Assembly (NCBI RefSeq): GCF_958295425.1
Contig: NC_081151.1
Span: forward strand, 21,905,452 to 21,969,451
Reading direction: 5' to 3'
Length of the DNA: 64,000 nt
DNA from: Solea solea
Taxonomy: Eukaryota; Chordata; Actinopteri; Pleuronectiformes; Soleidae
A model generated the notes under the pieces. The model was not told the DNA's origin, did no database searches, and saw only the letters and a program-made list of their open reading frames with translations. Made by a program: the position numbers and the translations under genes. Positions within the stretch are counted from its first letter, which is position 1; every line of letters begins with the position of its first letter. This document shows positions 45,757 through 55,515 of the stretch, piece by piece.

Positions 45757-47107
45757 GTGAGTCAAACCCGACCTTTGCCACTGTCTCGTTTCTGTGTGTG
45801 TGTGAATCAGCATTTTGTGTGTGGAGACACCAATGCATGTATCGCTGATGCATTAAAGCTGCGGTATGTAACTGTTGATGTTATTATTCTAACTGAGGGA
45901 GCGTTTGGGAGTATGCAGCAGCAGCAGAGCCGGGGCGGGGGCGGCGCCAAGAATCCTGTCAAAATCCTGTAAAATGAATGCCTGAAACTCTCTGCGTGTG
46001 TCCAGTCATCTTGTTTTTTTCACGAGCACAAATCACTTCCTGTCGTGCGGGAATGTTGCCAGGCAACACAAGAGCCTAACTACTGTAGCTCTAAAAGATG
46101 AATCCTTTAGAATTCAACACAATTAGGGATAAGGAATAACATTACAATTTATTTCCATTTCTATATCAATCAAGTTATTTTTGCCAGTGTCATGTGGCAA
46201 AGTTCCATCTGACACAGTAAATATGTAACTGAAGCTTGACTTGATATGTATACTTGTATATCGTAAATCAAATTACAGTCTGCGCTATATATAGGAATTA
46301 TTGCAATTAGATATTTTCATCCAAGATGTAATTTAAACACCAGTGTACTGCGAAACACAGAGAGTTGTGTGCAGCTCGTGCTGAATCAGCATCAGCGTGA
46401 ACTCATTTTCCGACTATTTTTCAGAATGTAAGGTACACACTACAACGAGTAAACGCCATTTTTCTTCGGGCGGGAACAACTTCAGTTCCCCACAAGAGCC
46501 GACACTTTAGCTGCACTCTAGGAAGGTCATAGGTCAGGGTCAGCTGCGGCACAGAGCTGATAGGACGCGGTGATCTGCTGAAGGACACTTGAGCTGAGCT
46601 GAAACTTGTCAACACAGAGCGCCTGGCCGTACTTGTTTGCCGCGCCGTTACCCCCCCGGGGGCTCTCATTTTTCAACCGCTTACTCAGTTTCAGTGAAGC
46701 TACGTGTTCACACATGTTGCTCATTTCTGAGACGTGTTGAACGTGGTTGTCCGTCGGCTGTCGCTTCATCACTTTCAGGAAGTTTTAAGGTCATGCTAAC
46801 ACGCGTCGCTGAGGCTTCGGCTTTCTTTGAGCCGATAGCCGCGACACTGAGCGATGATTCCAGCCTTTGCGTTCATTGCAGTCATGAATAGACACGACGT
46901 AATTGCCAATTCATCAATGTCTCGTGCAGAATGTACCGTATAGAATATACTCTGTGCTTCACTCAGTGCATCAGTGCCACGGCTCTTTTGTGACAGTGTC
47001 TCATTTTAAGCTACTGAACAAAAGATGTACCTGCTGGCGGGATTAAGCTAAAAATAGCAGAGAGAAAATGGATGCAGTCTTTTTTTCTGTGTCTTCCCCC
47101 TGGTCAG
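45757..47107 (+). other. Intron 1 of the KY-like gene
   Basis: Begins GTGAGT and ends CCTGGTCAG. No recognisable transposon lies inside. A CpG-rich patch at 46600-46680 and short open frames on both strands carry no recognised homology. Confidence 0.5.
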
Positions 47108-47700
47108 GACGCCATGCTTCCAGCATAATGTCGGCCGAAGTTGCAATTCAGAAGTTCTCCTTCCCCTTCTCCTGTGCCGTGCGCCTCGCTCAGCACGACG
47201 ATGTGACCCAGAAGGGCTGTTTGCAGGTGAAGGCCCTGGAGCTTCATGACCTCCAGGAGAATCCCATGATAAGCAAAGCCAGCAAACCCGATCCGGTTAT
47301 AGGAGCCGTGGCTCAGAAAAAAAATCAAGGCCCCGAGTGTCCAATGCCCCCTCCGACCGGGGGAGTTGTGGCAGCTGCCCAGGACGCGTCGCAGGGCGCT
47401 GCTGTGCTTTCCAGGCGAAGCGTATTTGAGAAACTGGTGGTGGAGAGCGAGGATCAACGCCCGGCGGCCAAGAGACAGCTGTCGTGCGAGAGCGCGGCCA
47501 AGACCATCAGTGTGGTGAAAAAGAGTGCAGTGAGGAAGGAGGCGGAGGAGCAGAAATACCTGAAAGTGAAGGCACACATGGGACAGAGGGTGACGTCGTG
47601 TGCCGTGGCAGCAAGGAAGAGGAAGCGTCGGAAGGATCTGTTCAGCAGCACTGAGGTGTTCCTCAGGGTCGACACTCACGCTATCAGGGCGGGAGTAGAG
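47108..47700 (+). CDS. ky: KY-like exon 2 (first coding exon)
   Basis: The acceptor CCCCTGGTCAG ends at 47107. A first ATG at 47113 opens a 4-codon frame ending TAA, overlapping nothing useful; the real start is ATG at 47128 (MSAEVAIQKFSFPFSC) with A at -3. The exon ends GGAGTAGAG before donor GTAATG at phase 0. An ATG at 47068 in frame lies in the intron and is used only if exon 1 is skipped or another promoter exists. Confidence 0.75.
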
Positions 47701-50700
47701 GTAATGATAACGCCGTCCATGGAAACACACTGTGTCTGAAATGTGCAAATTCATCTGCTTTTACTGAAAAAAGTATTTTCTCACAACACTCACTAAAAGT
47801 CTGATTTTAGTCAGACTAAGACAAAACTGTGGTCACGTTAGTTGGTTCATAGTCCAATTACTCCTGCATGTATATGCTTAGTCAGAGCGACATCTACGGA
47901 AAAGACCAACTTTTGGACTTTTCACGATTACAGCAGGTAGAAAACATACACAACCACAGCACGACCCATCTCAGCGATTATCTCAACGTCCACTTTGTTT
48001 TCCTGTGACGTAAAGTGTTTGCAGCTCATGGGAACACAGGAGCTGCTGGTCTACTGCTGCTTTGTTTGGTACGTCTGTGTCAGTTAGGTAAACAGAAACA
48101 GAGGATTTCAAAAGCTGAAGTTACAAAAAACACATTTGGACTTACTGATAAAGGCAATCATAGACTTAAGATGACATGGATTTAATTAGAAGAGCCAAGA
48201 GTTAAGTGGCTAAAATCAGTTCTTCCTTGATTGCTTAAGAAACGTTTGTCTCTCAAGTCCGCACGGCTAAGACAGCACTATGTACTGTACTTCACACAAC
48301 TACACTTGAAAAAAACAACAACAACAAAATATTCCTTTAAATCAGATTAGCCTGGTCCAGATTATTGTCAATCTGCCACAGGATAAAAACAGAGCTAAAG
48401 CCGAACAAGAGCAAGAAAAACAAAAACCACTGCAGACGTATTGAAGGTTATTGAGTTCCTGAGCTCCGCAGGAAAAGCACTGAGGAATGATGCATCTGCT
48501 ACTGCAAAAAAACCCACAACAAATACCACAGCTTTCATGTAGCACCCTCAACCTTGAGTATGAAAGCTAACCTACTTTGTCCAATACACTGAATGACACA
48601 GAAGAATTGCAGAAAAACAGGATGATGAACAGAGGGAGAGAAAACAGTGGCAGTGAGAAAACATGAAGACTCCGTCCTTGGTTATTTTATTTAAAAAAAA
48701 AAAAAAAATGTTTTATCGAAGAGAATATTGTGTGTTTGTGTTGCAGTTGAAGGAGAAGTGTGTGTACGATGTGAAGACGATCGTACAGAGTATCACACAA
48801 GGAGCCAGGAATGAGCTGGAGAGGCTTCGTGCCATTTGGGTCTGGCTGTGCCACAACATTGGTGGGCTATTTTTACATCCATAATAAATCCTATAATCAT
48901 TCTGTAATATTTAATTACATATTCAGTATTGGCAGCGCGAACAGTGTTAAAAGCATGTGCCATGTTTATACCTTGTATTGGAACAAAAACAAAAAGTGTG
49001 GTCTTCACAGAGTACGACGTGAACGGGTACCTCGGCCGCTCAGAGAAGTTGAGCTCACCGGAGGAAGTGATCGCGGCCGGTCGAGGCGTGTGCTGCGGCT
49101 ACTCCAGCCTCTGTACAGAGATGTGCAGGTAAACACAGCAGAAATGTCAACTCTGCACATTTCCTTCATATTCATTATAAAACATAGGACGAGATGGTGA
49201 ACATTTTTTTACTACATACTAAACTCACGATACTTCAGCCACACATCAGCAGGTGTTAGCAATGAAGACCAGGATTTACTAATCAACACAGGGTGTTAGC
49301 GATAAACACCAGGTTTTATCGGTCAATATGAGGTATTAGCGAACCCACAAGACGTAAGCGATAAACACCATGTTTTAATGATCAACACAAGGAGTTAGCG
49401 ATTAACACCAGGTGATGCCAGTCAAATACAAGGTGTTAGTGAACAGCACAAGGTGTTAGCGATCAACACCAGTTTTAAGCAAACCCACAGGGTGTTAGCA
49501 AACCTGCAAGATGTTAGTGATAAACACCAGGTTTTAGCAGTCAATACAAGGTATTAGCGATCAACAACAGGTGTTAGCTTGCATTTTCAAAATGTGAAAC
49601 GCATGTTGTGGCTGATTGGTTTGTTCAGACTGATGTAAAAACACAGCGGCACAAGATGGTGGATGTCAATTAAACCAAAAAAAAAAGGTCCTTGGTGTAA
49701 AGTATATATACAAGTCTTATTCTATTTTTGCATTTTTGTGCAACATCAACCACTGGCGTCATTCCATCAGCTTTGTTGGCCGAGCCCGAGCCATCGGTGT
49801 CATCTAGTTCTTGTTGGCCATTAGCCATGCCTTCTCCTTTTTGTTTTTATCCCGGTACATATAACAACTTGTGTTGTAGAGCTCCGGGTGCCCACACGCA
49901 GAAATTATAATTTTCTCCTTCATTTTGAGCAGAGTCTGGCCGCCAGCCATCACACGGAGAATCTCAACACTGATTGGTCATCGTATTGCCAAAGTTGAAA
50001 ACGTTCAATTTGAACATTGGGGCGATTGATGCTTCGGGTGGAAAATTTGCATCCGCGTCCGGTGTGAATGCAGCATTAGGTTAAAATAAAGTTTTATTTT
50101 AAAAGGATCCTGCACTCATACAAACATGTTTATTCAGAAAAAACACAAACTGAAAACCTTTTCAGAGTTCTCTCTCCTCTCATGTTTTCATCTGTTTCTT
50201 CAGTGTTGTGCTGCATGATGCATCCTTGACCCCCTGAGTTCCACCACCTTAATCAATCTTGAACTCAAGTGTAAGGATATTGGATGTGGCACAAAAGGCT
50301 TTGTTTGTTTTGTATTTACAGAGAAGTGGGCATTGAGTGCCAGGAAGTGCCAGGCCACAGTAAGGGCATCGGGTACTGTCAGGGCCAGAGCCTCAAGAAT
50401 GTGAAATCCGATCACCTGTGGAACGCTGCGCTTCTGGGTGGACAGTGGTTCCTGCTGGACGCCTGTTGGGGGGCAGGACGAGTAGATATGGAACATGAAA
50501 GCTTCGTCAAAAGGTTTGTGAGTTTGTCGACGATATTCTGTAATCTCACAAGCCCTCTGAGTTCCTCAGTCTTTGATGATTGTCATGCATCCACGACCAG
50601 CAGCAAGTTGAGTCTCAAATCAGTCTGCTCTCTCCATCTGTCGCCCCTCAAGGTTCGATGATTTCTATTTCCTAACGGATCCAGAGGAATTCATCGAGTC

Positions 50701-52264
50701 GCACTTCCCTGACGAGGAGAAATGGCAGCTCTTGGACACGCCTATCCCCCTGGAGGAGTTTGAGAGTAGAGTCTTCAAGACGTCAGCCTTTTTCACCATG
50801 GGGCTGAGGCTGATTCAGCCTCATCACTTTCTCCTTGTCACAGGTTTGCCCGCAGTTTCCTTGAGTTTGAGTGCTGCAGGTGAATATTTTAGTGTTTCCC
50901 TTCAAGGCTTATTTTCATTTTTCATTTCCTCCACAGATGAAGGTGAGGCGAGCGTGTCCCTCGGCTTCTCCAGAACCACCACCTTCACCTATGAGATCAC
51001 CCAGCACCAGGACCTACTCCACTGTGGAGCCTCAGAGCAGAAAGAATCCAACAATTCTTCTTCAGGCTTCCTCACAGTTTCCCATCGCAGCATGAAGCTG
51101 CAGCTCCTGCCACCTGCATGTGGCACATATGACGTTAAGGTGTTTGCCAGACCTGAAGCAGCTGTCACTCCTCTGGTCTGGGTCTGCTCCTTCACGGTGG
51201 AGTGTCCAAATCCCCGCGCCATGGAGGAGATCCCAGAGAATCCCTATTTGTCTTGGGGTCTGCAGCCTGTGGCAGCATCTTTGGGCCTCACTAGCAGCAG
51301 CCAGGGCAGCGAGGTCGTTGAGGTGGAGGACGGCGTCTTTGAGTTACTGTTGAAGACGTCTAGGCCACTGATGGTGCTGTGTGAACTGGTCCACCCAGAG
51401 CTGGAGGCTGCAGTCGCCAGGCGCTGTCTGGCTACTCAGATCCAACGGGACACTTTGACCTGCCACATTCTGTGCCCCTTCCGTGGCTTTTACCGACTGT
51501 CGGTGTTTGTGCGGGACTATGAAAAAACAGAAGTCAAGTTCCAGAATGCTGCAAACATCCTGTTGCACTGCAAGGGAAAAGTGGTCGGACTCGACGACCT
51601 CTTTCCTCCTAACCTGGGCTCGGCGTGCGGCCCGGGGACTCGCACGTCTGAGGCGGGGCTGTCTAAGTTCAGCCATACGGTGGCGGTAGTGAGCATGCAG
51701 CAAGGAAAGTGTAACATCACCTTCCACAATCAGCGGGACCTTGAGCTTCACACTGTGCTCAGCATAGAGGAGAAGAAAACACCAGCTATTCCGCTTTCTC
51801 GCCATCTCTTCTGCACGTACACAGACAGCAAGGTGACAGTGAGCACTAGCCTTCCTGGCGCTGGGGTGTATCGGCTGGGCCTGTACGCCAAGATGGCCCC
51901 AGGCGGAGATTTCAACCCCATGTGTGACTTTGTTCTGAGGAACAGCTGCGATCAGCCGGGGCCTCCGTTCCCCTGCGTCTACTCGGCCTGGAGGAAAGGC
52001 TGCGTGCTCTTTGAGCCTCGTGTGGGCCTGCTGGAGCCCGACTCCTGGGTCCGCTTCAGGGTGCGAGTCCCTGGGGCGCAGAGGGTGAGCGTGGTGGGGG
52101 AGACGCGGACTGAACTGAAACTGAACAAGAGCAGAGTCTGGGAGGCTGATGTTTTCAGCGGGAACAGTGTCCAGCAACTGAAACTGGCCGCGTCCTCGGG
52201 GGAGTCCAGTGACATGGCCGTTTTGATGGCCTTTGATATTAAGCAGACGGAAAGAGAAGAGTGA
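47128..52264 (+). CDS. ky: Kyphoscoliosis peptidase (KY)-like protein
   Basis: Six coding exons: 47128-47700, 48747-48861, 49011-49128, 50322-50513, 50653-50843 and 50937-52264. All introns are GT-AG, all phases agree, and the total is 2517 nt (838 residues plus stop). The transglutaminase-like core has the nucleophile in GRGVCCGYSSL (Cys257), His300 in KSDHLWNA and Asp315 in FLLDACWGAG, so the triad is intact. Two or more beta-rich KY-type domains follow (from HHFLLVTDEGEASVSLGF). The N-terminal about 190 residues are basic, poorly conserved-looking, with a KRKRRK cluster near 173-178. In mammals KY is a muscle Z-disc protein binding filamin C; its loss causes kyphoscoliosis. This protein is longer than human KY (about 560-660 residues). 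Paralogy within fish (ky versus ky-like) cannot be settled here. Confidence 0.9.
47795..48060. repeat. Dispersed repeat in intron 2 of the KY-like gene
   Basis: GTCTGATTTTAGTCAGACTA and GTTCATAGTCCAATTACTCC, then TTAGTCAGAGCGACATCTAC, relate it to the segment at 1365-1745. Confidence 0.5.
48747..48861 (+). CDS. ky: KY-like exon 3
   Basis: The acceptor TTTGTGTTGCAG precedes LKEKCVYDVKTIVQSITQGA; the exon ends in IWVWLCHNI plus one base of Glu230, donor GTGGGC. It encodes the helix leading into the catalytic domain, a conserved WxWxCxNI-type motif of this family. Confidence 0.88.
49011..49128 (+). CDS. ky: KY-like exon 4, catalytic cysteine
   Basis: The acceptor GTCTTCACAG precedes EYDVNGYLGRSEKLSSPEEV; then GRGVCCGYSSLCTEMC before donor GTAAAC (phase 2). 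Cys257 (codon 49091-49093) is the expected nucleophile; a second Cys follows immediately. Confidence 0.92.
49200..49590 (+). repeat. Intronic minisatellite with GGTGTTAGCGATCAACACC units
   Basis: About 18 imperfect units of roughly 20 bp. Each pair combines AGGTGTTAGCGATCAACACC and CAGGTTTTAGCGATCAACAC variants. GGTGTT and AACACC are complementary, so units can form small hairpins. It lies in intron 4 of the KY-like gene. Confidence 0.85.
49850..50085. mobile_element. Non-autonomous DNA transposon fragment in intron 4
   Basis: TTTTGAGCAGAGTCTGGCC, GGAGAATCTCAACACTGATT and CATCCGCGTCCGGTGTGAAT are shared, with changes, with 7200-7320 (TTTTGAGCAGAGTGTGACAT, GAGAATCTCAACAGCGATTG). From memory this resembles PIF/Harbinger-like fish elements. 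No transposase frame is present. Confidence 0.5.
50322..50513 (+). CDS. ky: KY-like exon 5, catalytic His and Asp
   Basis: The acceptor TTTGTATTTACAG precedes REVGIECQEVPGHSKGIGY. SDHLWNAALLGGQWFLLDA contains His300 and Asp315. The exon ends ESFVKR across the junction, donor GTTTGT. Confidence 0.92.
50653..50843 (+). CDS. ky: KY-like exon 6
   Basis: The acceptor CCCCTCAAG precedes FDDFYFLTDPEEFIESHF, then EEKWQLLDTPIPLEEFESRV, ending HHFLLVT at donor GTTTGC. This closes the transglutaminase-like domain. Confidence 0.88.
50844..50936 (+). other. ky: 93-nt stop-free intron (possible exitron) of the KY-like gene
   Basis: Begins GTTTGC and ends in a good pyrimidine tract, TTTCATTTCCTCCACAG. Its length is divisible by three and it has no in-frame stop, so retaining it would insert 31 residues (starting GLPAVSLSLSAAGEYF) at the VT-DEGEA junction. 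Removing it restores a smooth family-like HHFLLVTDEGEASV. I favour splicing, with retention as a possible isoform. Confidence 0.75.
50937..52264 (+). CDS. ky: KY-like exon 7 (last, 1328 nt)
   Basis: Encodes DEGEASVSLGFSRTTTFTYE through to FDIKQTEREE and TGA. The exon is unusually long and GC-rich. It carries beta-sandwich-like repeats: GTYDVKVFARPE, GFYRLSVFVRDYEKTEVKF and GVYRLGLYAKMAPGGDF are similar edge strands, suggesting three related domains. Confidence 0.88.
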
Positions 52265-52363
52265 AAACCAGATGGTCAGTTCTGTGAATGTAGCTGTTCA
52301 CTGCCTCATCGTGTTATGGACACATATTACGACTACATCCACAGTAATCAATTTTTGTTTAAA

Positions 52364-52369
52364 AATAAA
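52364..52369 (+). terminator. ky: Polyadenylation signal AATAAA of the KY-like gene
   Basis: Canonical hexamer 100 nt after the stop codon. Another AATAAA at 53820-53825 could serve a longer 3' UTR, but an inverted-repeat element lies between. Confidence 0.55.
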
Positions 52370-52539
52370 ATCACCCACACGACTGCGACCTTTTCGAGTG
52401 GAACTATCGGCTATGAGCGAAAACTTGTCAGCGCTTACTTTCAGTTTCACCTCATCTCTCACTGACAGAATTCCTTGTTCTTCTCTCAACATCGTGGTTT
52501 TCTTGTTAGTACTTTCTGGTTCCTGCTTCCTGTTTAAAT

Positions 52540-53049
52540 GGTCATGTGATACACCAATAATTCCCAAAATGTGGGCCACAACCCCCCTGGTGGGTAATTA
52601 AAATGAATTAAACTTAATATTTTCTGGATAGAAGTGAAATGAGCTTTCCACATTTTACAGTATGGATGTGCAAAGGGCAAACACTTTATGACATAAGCAA
52701 CATATATGTTTTTTTTGGGCTACAGCAGATTTTCAGGCATGACTGTGGACACAGATTACTTTTGACACGTCTGATGATCACTGTTCAAAAATGCAGTAGC
52801 ATGGATGTAAAGCTAAGGATGTCAATAACTCAAAACTGTGAGCCACAACCTTTCAGGTGTAAATGAATCATTAATGGCTGCGTCTCAGTTCAGGGTGAGG
52901 CTGCATTTGAAGGCTGAATGAGACTCTGCTGTTTGTAAAGGCTCCTCAGAACATGACCTAGCAACAGAAGATCCAGTGAATGCTTTCAAAGGCGGTAACA
53001 AAAGACCAGCCGCTTCCTCTAAAAGAGTCAGACCCTGAATTGAGACAAG
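52540..53049. other. Intergenic DNA after the KY-like gene
   Basis: AATTCCCAAAATGTGGGCCA near 52560 and TGTGAGCCACAACCTTTC near 52840 look like remnants of hAT-type 'CAGTGGTTCCCAAA' ends. No gene is seen. Confidence 0.4.
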
Positions 53050-53530
53050 AGGTGCTTCTCAAAGTCGAGGTGGGTGTTCCGCCAAAGGACTGGTTCAATG
53101 TTCTTCAAAGACGTCCTTAGTAGATTTGATGGACGCAACTGGAAGTTCACCAACACTACCTGCTACCAGGCACCTACTGGACAATACCAGCCGTCAGTCA
53201 CACTGGTGTCCACCCATATGTGCGCCGTCCATTTTCCTCTAACTGGGAACACGATTTACAAAATTGACATCGGAAGGAGACCCAGGCTATGCTGGAGGGA
53301 TTATATCTCTCGGCTGGCCTGGGAACACCTTGGGATTCCCCCCTGAAGTGGTGGAAGTGCCTGCCCTGCGACCCAGACCCCGATAAGTGGAAGACGACGA
53401 CGACGTCATCGTAAATCAATGAGAAGTAGAAGCTAACTTTTTACCATAGACTTCCATTCAAATTGAGTTATTTTTGTCGCCCCCTGGTGGCTGACTGCTA
53501 TTTTCTGGGCTTCGACTTTGAGAAGCACCT
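53050..53530. mobile_element. Inverted-repeat DNA element of 481 bp containing a LINE tail
   Basis: Perfect 19-bp terminal inverted repeats, AGGTGCTTCTCAAAGTCGA, occur at 53050-53068 and (reversed) 53512-53530. No clear target duplication is visible. The interior carries a retrotransposon fragment (see 53255-53400) and a CGCCCCCTGGTGGCTGACTG phrase near the right end. It has no transposase. Confidence 0.8.
53255..53400 (+). pseudogene. LINE retrotransposon 3'-end fragment
   Basis: The plus-strand frame gives WRDYISRLAWEHLGIPP then a stop, after which another frame continues RPDPDKWKTTTTS. This matches, from memory, the extreme C-terminus and tail of a reverse-transcriptase polyprotein found widely in fish LINEs. 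A frameshift/stop interrupts it, so it is dead. Confidence 0.6.
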
Positions 53531-53919
53531 ACAGCTAACACTGCCAGTCAGAATAAGACTATGTAAATTAATATTGATTCTGTGAATGTGTGAAACTCTG
53601 TGATACGAACGCAACGTGGCATTTGTTATGGGAATTTTAAAAATGTATTATTTAATGTAGGTAGAATTCAGTGTAAAAACATTTAAAAAAAATGACAATG
53701 GTGCTGTGCTTTGGTGCTAAGCCTTGATCGGATGCATTTGTGCTTTATTATTATTATTCATAAAATGTTGTGAGCATGTAAATATGTCTATTATGAGATG
53801 ATGGTTGTGAAGGGTGTGCAATAAAAAAACACTATCAATATCGAACCATGGTAGACTTTTCTTTGTCATAGTCAATAACATGATTTAACCATGTGATATG
53901 TACAGGTGTGCTCTCGCCG

Positions 53920-54115
53920 CTGCACCAAAGCCCAGAGAGAAAACCAGCGATTTTACGCCACGGCCCACAGGAGTTGTTGATCCACTTCTGCCTCCATCAT
54001 TAAGTTTATATCTGTTATTTTAAGACTTTGGTATTTCAAACTCTTTGTTTGCGACACAAAAATGACCAAATGTGTGACCTAAAAATGCACATTTTCTCTA
54101 TGGACTTTGGTGCAG
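53920..54115. mobile_element. MITE family B copy
   Basis: The left arm CTGCACCAAAGCCCAGAGAG (53920) and right arm ATTTTCTCTATGGACTTTGG then TGCAG (to 54115) are inverted repeats. The interior has CACAGGAGTTGTTGATCCAC. It is 196 bp and non-coding. Confidence 0.8.
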
Positions 54116-54559
54116 CCGAGTTTACAAACTTCACGGTGAAGTAGTGAAAGTGCATAAAAGCAGCCGTGTACAGTCGTGAGGTGTTGCTGCGGTGACCTGG
54201 GTCCACTGAGTGAGCTTTGGCAGACGCTAGTGAGAGTGATGAGTGTTTACGTGTGGCTGTCATAATAGCCCACAAATAGCCTGAGCTCGCTGCCTCAGTA
54301 AAAATACAACAATAGCGGGGAGGGAGGGAGAGAAAAGGGCTGCTTAATGGCGGAGGAGACGAGGCAGGAGTGGGTTTTTGAGTGTGTTGTTTTGGGGCGA
54401 GAGGGTGAGGTGGGGGGGTAGGAGGTGCTGGTGGTGTATGTGTGTGTGTGTGTGGGTGGAACTCGCCTTGAGTCGCTGGGGAGAAACTGGCAGCGGAGAG
54501 ACAAGGAAGGCTGATGTCAGAGGTTAGCCATGTGGAGGACAGTATCTGCCTGGCAACAA
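54116..54559. other. Intergenic DNA with TG microsatellite
   Basis: TG repeats at about 54437-54453. The sequence 54170-54320 is repeat-free, with CACAAATAGCCTGAGC-like words, but no gene or clear element. The 182-codon minus-strand frame across 54036-54584 is low-complexity CA/CT-encoded sequence. Confidence 0.45.
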
Positions 54560-54905
54560 TACAAGGACACACACACACACACACTTGTACAACGTACTAA
54601 AAGTGGGCTTCATATTTGTAGGTTAGGATTCCTTATGCTCTCTCAAAACACGCACACTCATAGACTCTAATGCCTAACCCTTAACCTAAGACAAATTCTA
54701 ACCCTGACCCTACAATCACATCTTGACCCCCTAAAAATCCCTTTAAAGTTTCTAAGTGGTTTTTGGTCCCCAAAATTCAAATCTTAGCCCTAAACTTAAA
54801 CCAGTTCCTCAGAAATGAGGTTTCTGCCTCAGCAAAACCAGATTTTGGTCTCCATGAGGACTACTGGTCCTGACAAGGTGTGCAGCTTACAGATATAATG
54901 CACTC
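54560..54905 (-). repeat. Dispersed repeat with CCTAACCC tract and CA microsatellite
   Basis: Reverse-orientation relative of 7540-7830: a CA run (54569-54585), CCTAACCCTTAACCTAAG, GGTTTTTGGTCCCC, then CTCCATGAGGACTACTGGTC and CTGACAAGGTGTG. Confidence 0.55.
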
Positions 54906-55119
54906 GTTAGCGAAGCCTTTCCCTTAACCTTAATCTAATTTAAACCCAACTCTAAAACTTAATCCTGAAGTGATACTTCAGGTTTTTTTTTGAATAGCAG
55001 TTCAATGAGGTACTTTCACATATACTCAACTGTGGTAATAAAGCTTTTGATCCCTGTGCTGAGAAGCTGCTGGGGGACACATGAGCACTAAAAATAGATT
55101 TAACCACTTCACAATGGTC

Positions 55120-55515
55120 TCAGCTCATAAAGTCTGCGTCAATGCAAGTGTGCGATATCTTAACAATGTCTTTTTTTGAGCGGAAAAGGGAGTTTGTAAA
55201 CTGCTCACGCTCCTGCACCAAAGTCCATAGAGAAAATCAGCGTTTTTAACATCACAGCACACAGGTGTTGTTGATCCACTGCTGCCTCCATTTCTGGGTT
55301 CAAATGAGTCACTTTGCGACGCCGGTGTTTGAAATGCTTTGTTCGGACTCACCGCAGAGACACAGACTGACCACACGAGGCAGCAGTAGAGCAGCAGCCC
55401 CTGCGTCCCTGTGAGGTAGAATTGTTGATTTTGTCAATGTACTTTGGCGTGAGGGAGTTTACATCAACTGCCGTCGTTTCTGGCTGAAAGAATAAGATAC
55501 ACATCACCTGTAATA
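55120..55515. mobile_element. MITE family B, most complete copy
   Basis: Outer arm AAAGTCTGCGTCAATGC and GCGATATCTTAAC, then GAGTTTGTAAACTGCTCACG, then CTGCACCAAAGTCCATAGAG (55213). The interior reads GTTGTTGATCCACTGCTGCC, then GGTGTTTGAAATGC, CGCAGAGACACAGACTGACC, GAGGCAGCAGTAGAGCAGCA. The right arm ends GTACTTTGGCGTGAGGGAG and GTTTCTGGCTGAAAG. It gives the full architecture: an outer plus an inner inverted repeat around a roughly 200-bp non-coding core. Confidence 0.8.

Noticed and set aside
45556..45972. 138-codon frame whose first residues look like a secretory signal peptide
   Set aside because: It has no ATG at its start (TTG), covers the TATA box and exon 1 donor of the KY-like gene, and lacks homology.
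47104..47754. 216-codon antisense frame over the first KY-like coding exon
   Set aside because: The plus frame has the correct splice boundary and family context; the antisense frame is GC-bias shadow.
51344..52177. 277-codon antisense frame over the last KY-like exon
   Set aside because: Shadow of a GC-rich long exon; no promoter, homology or splice sites.
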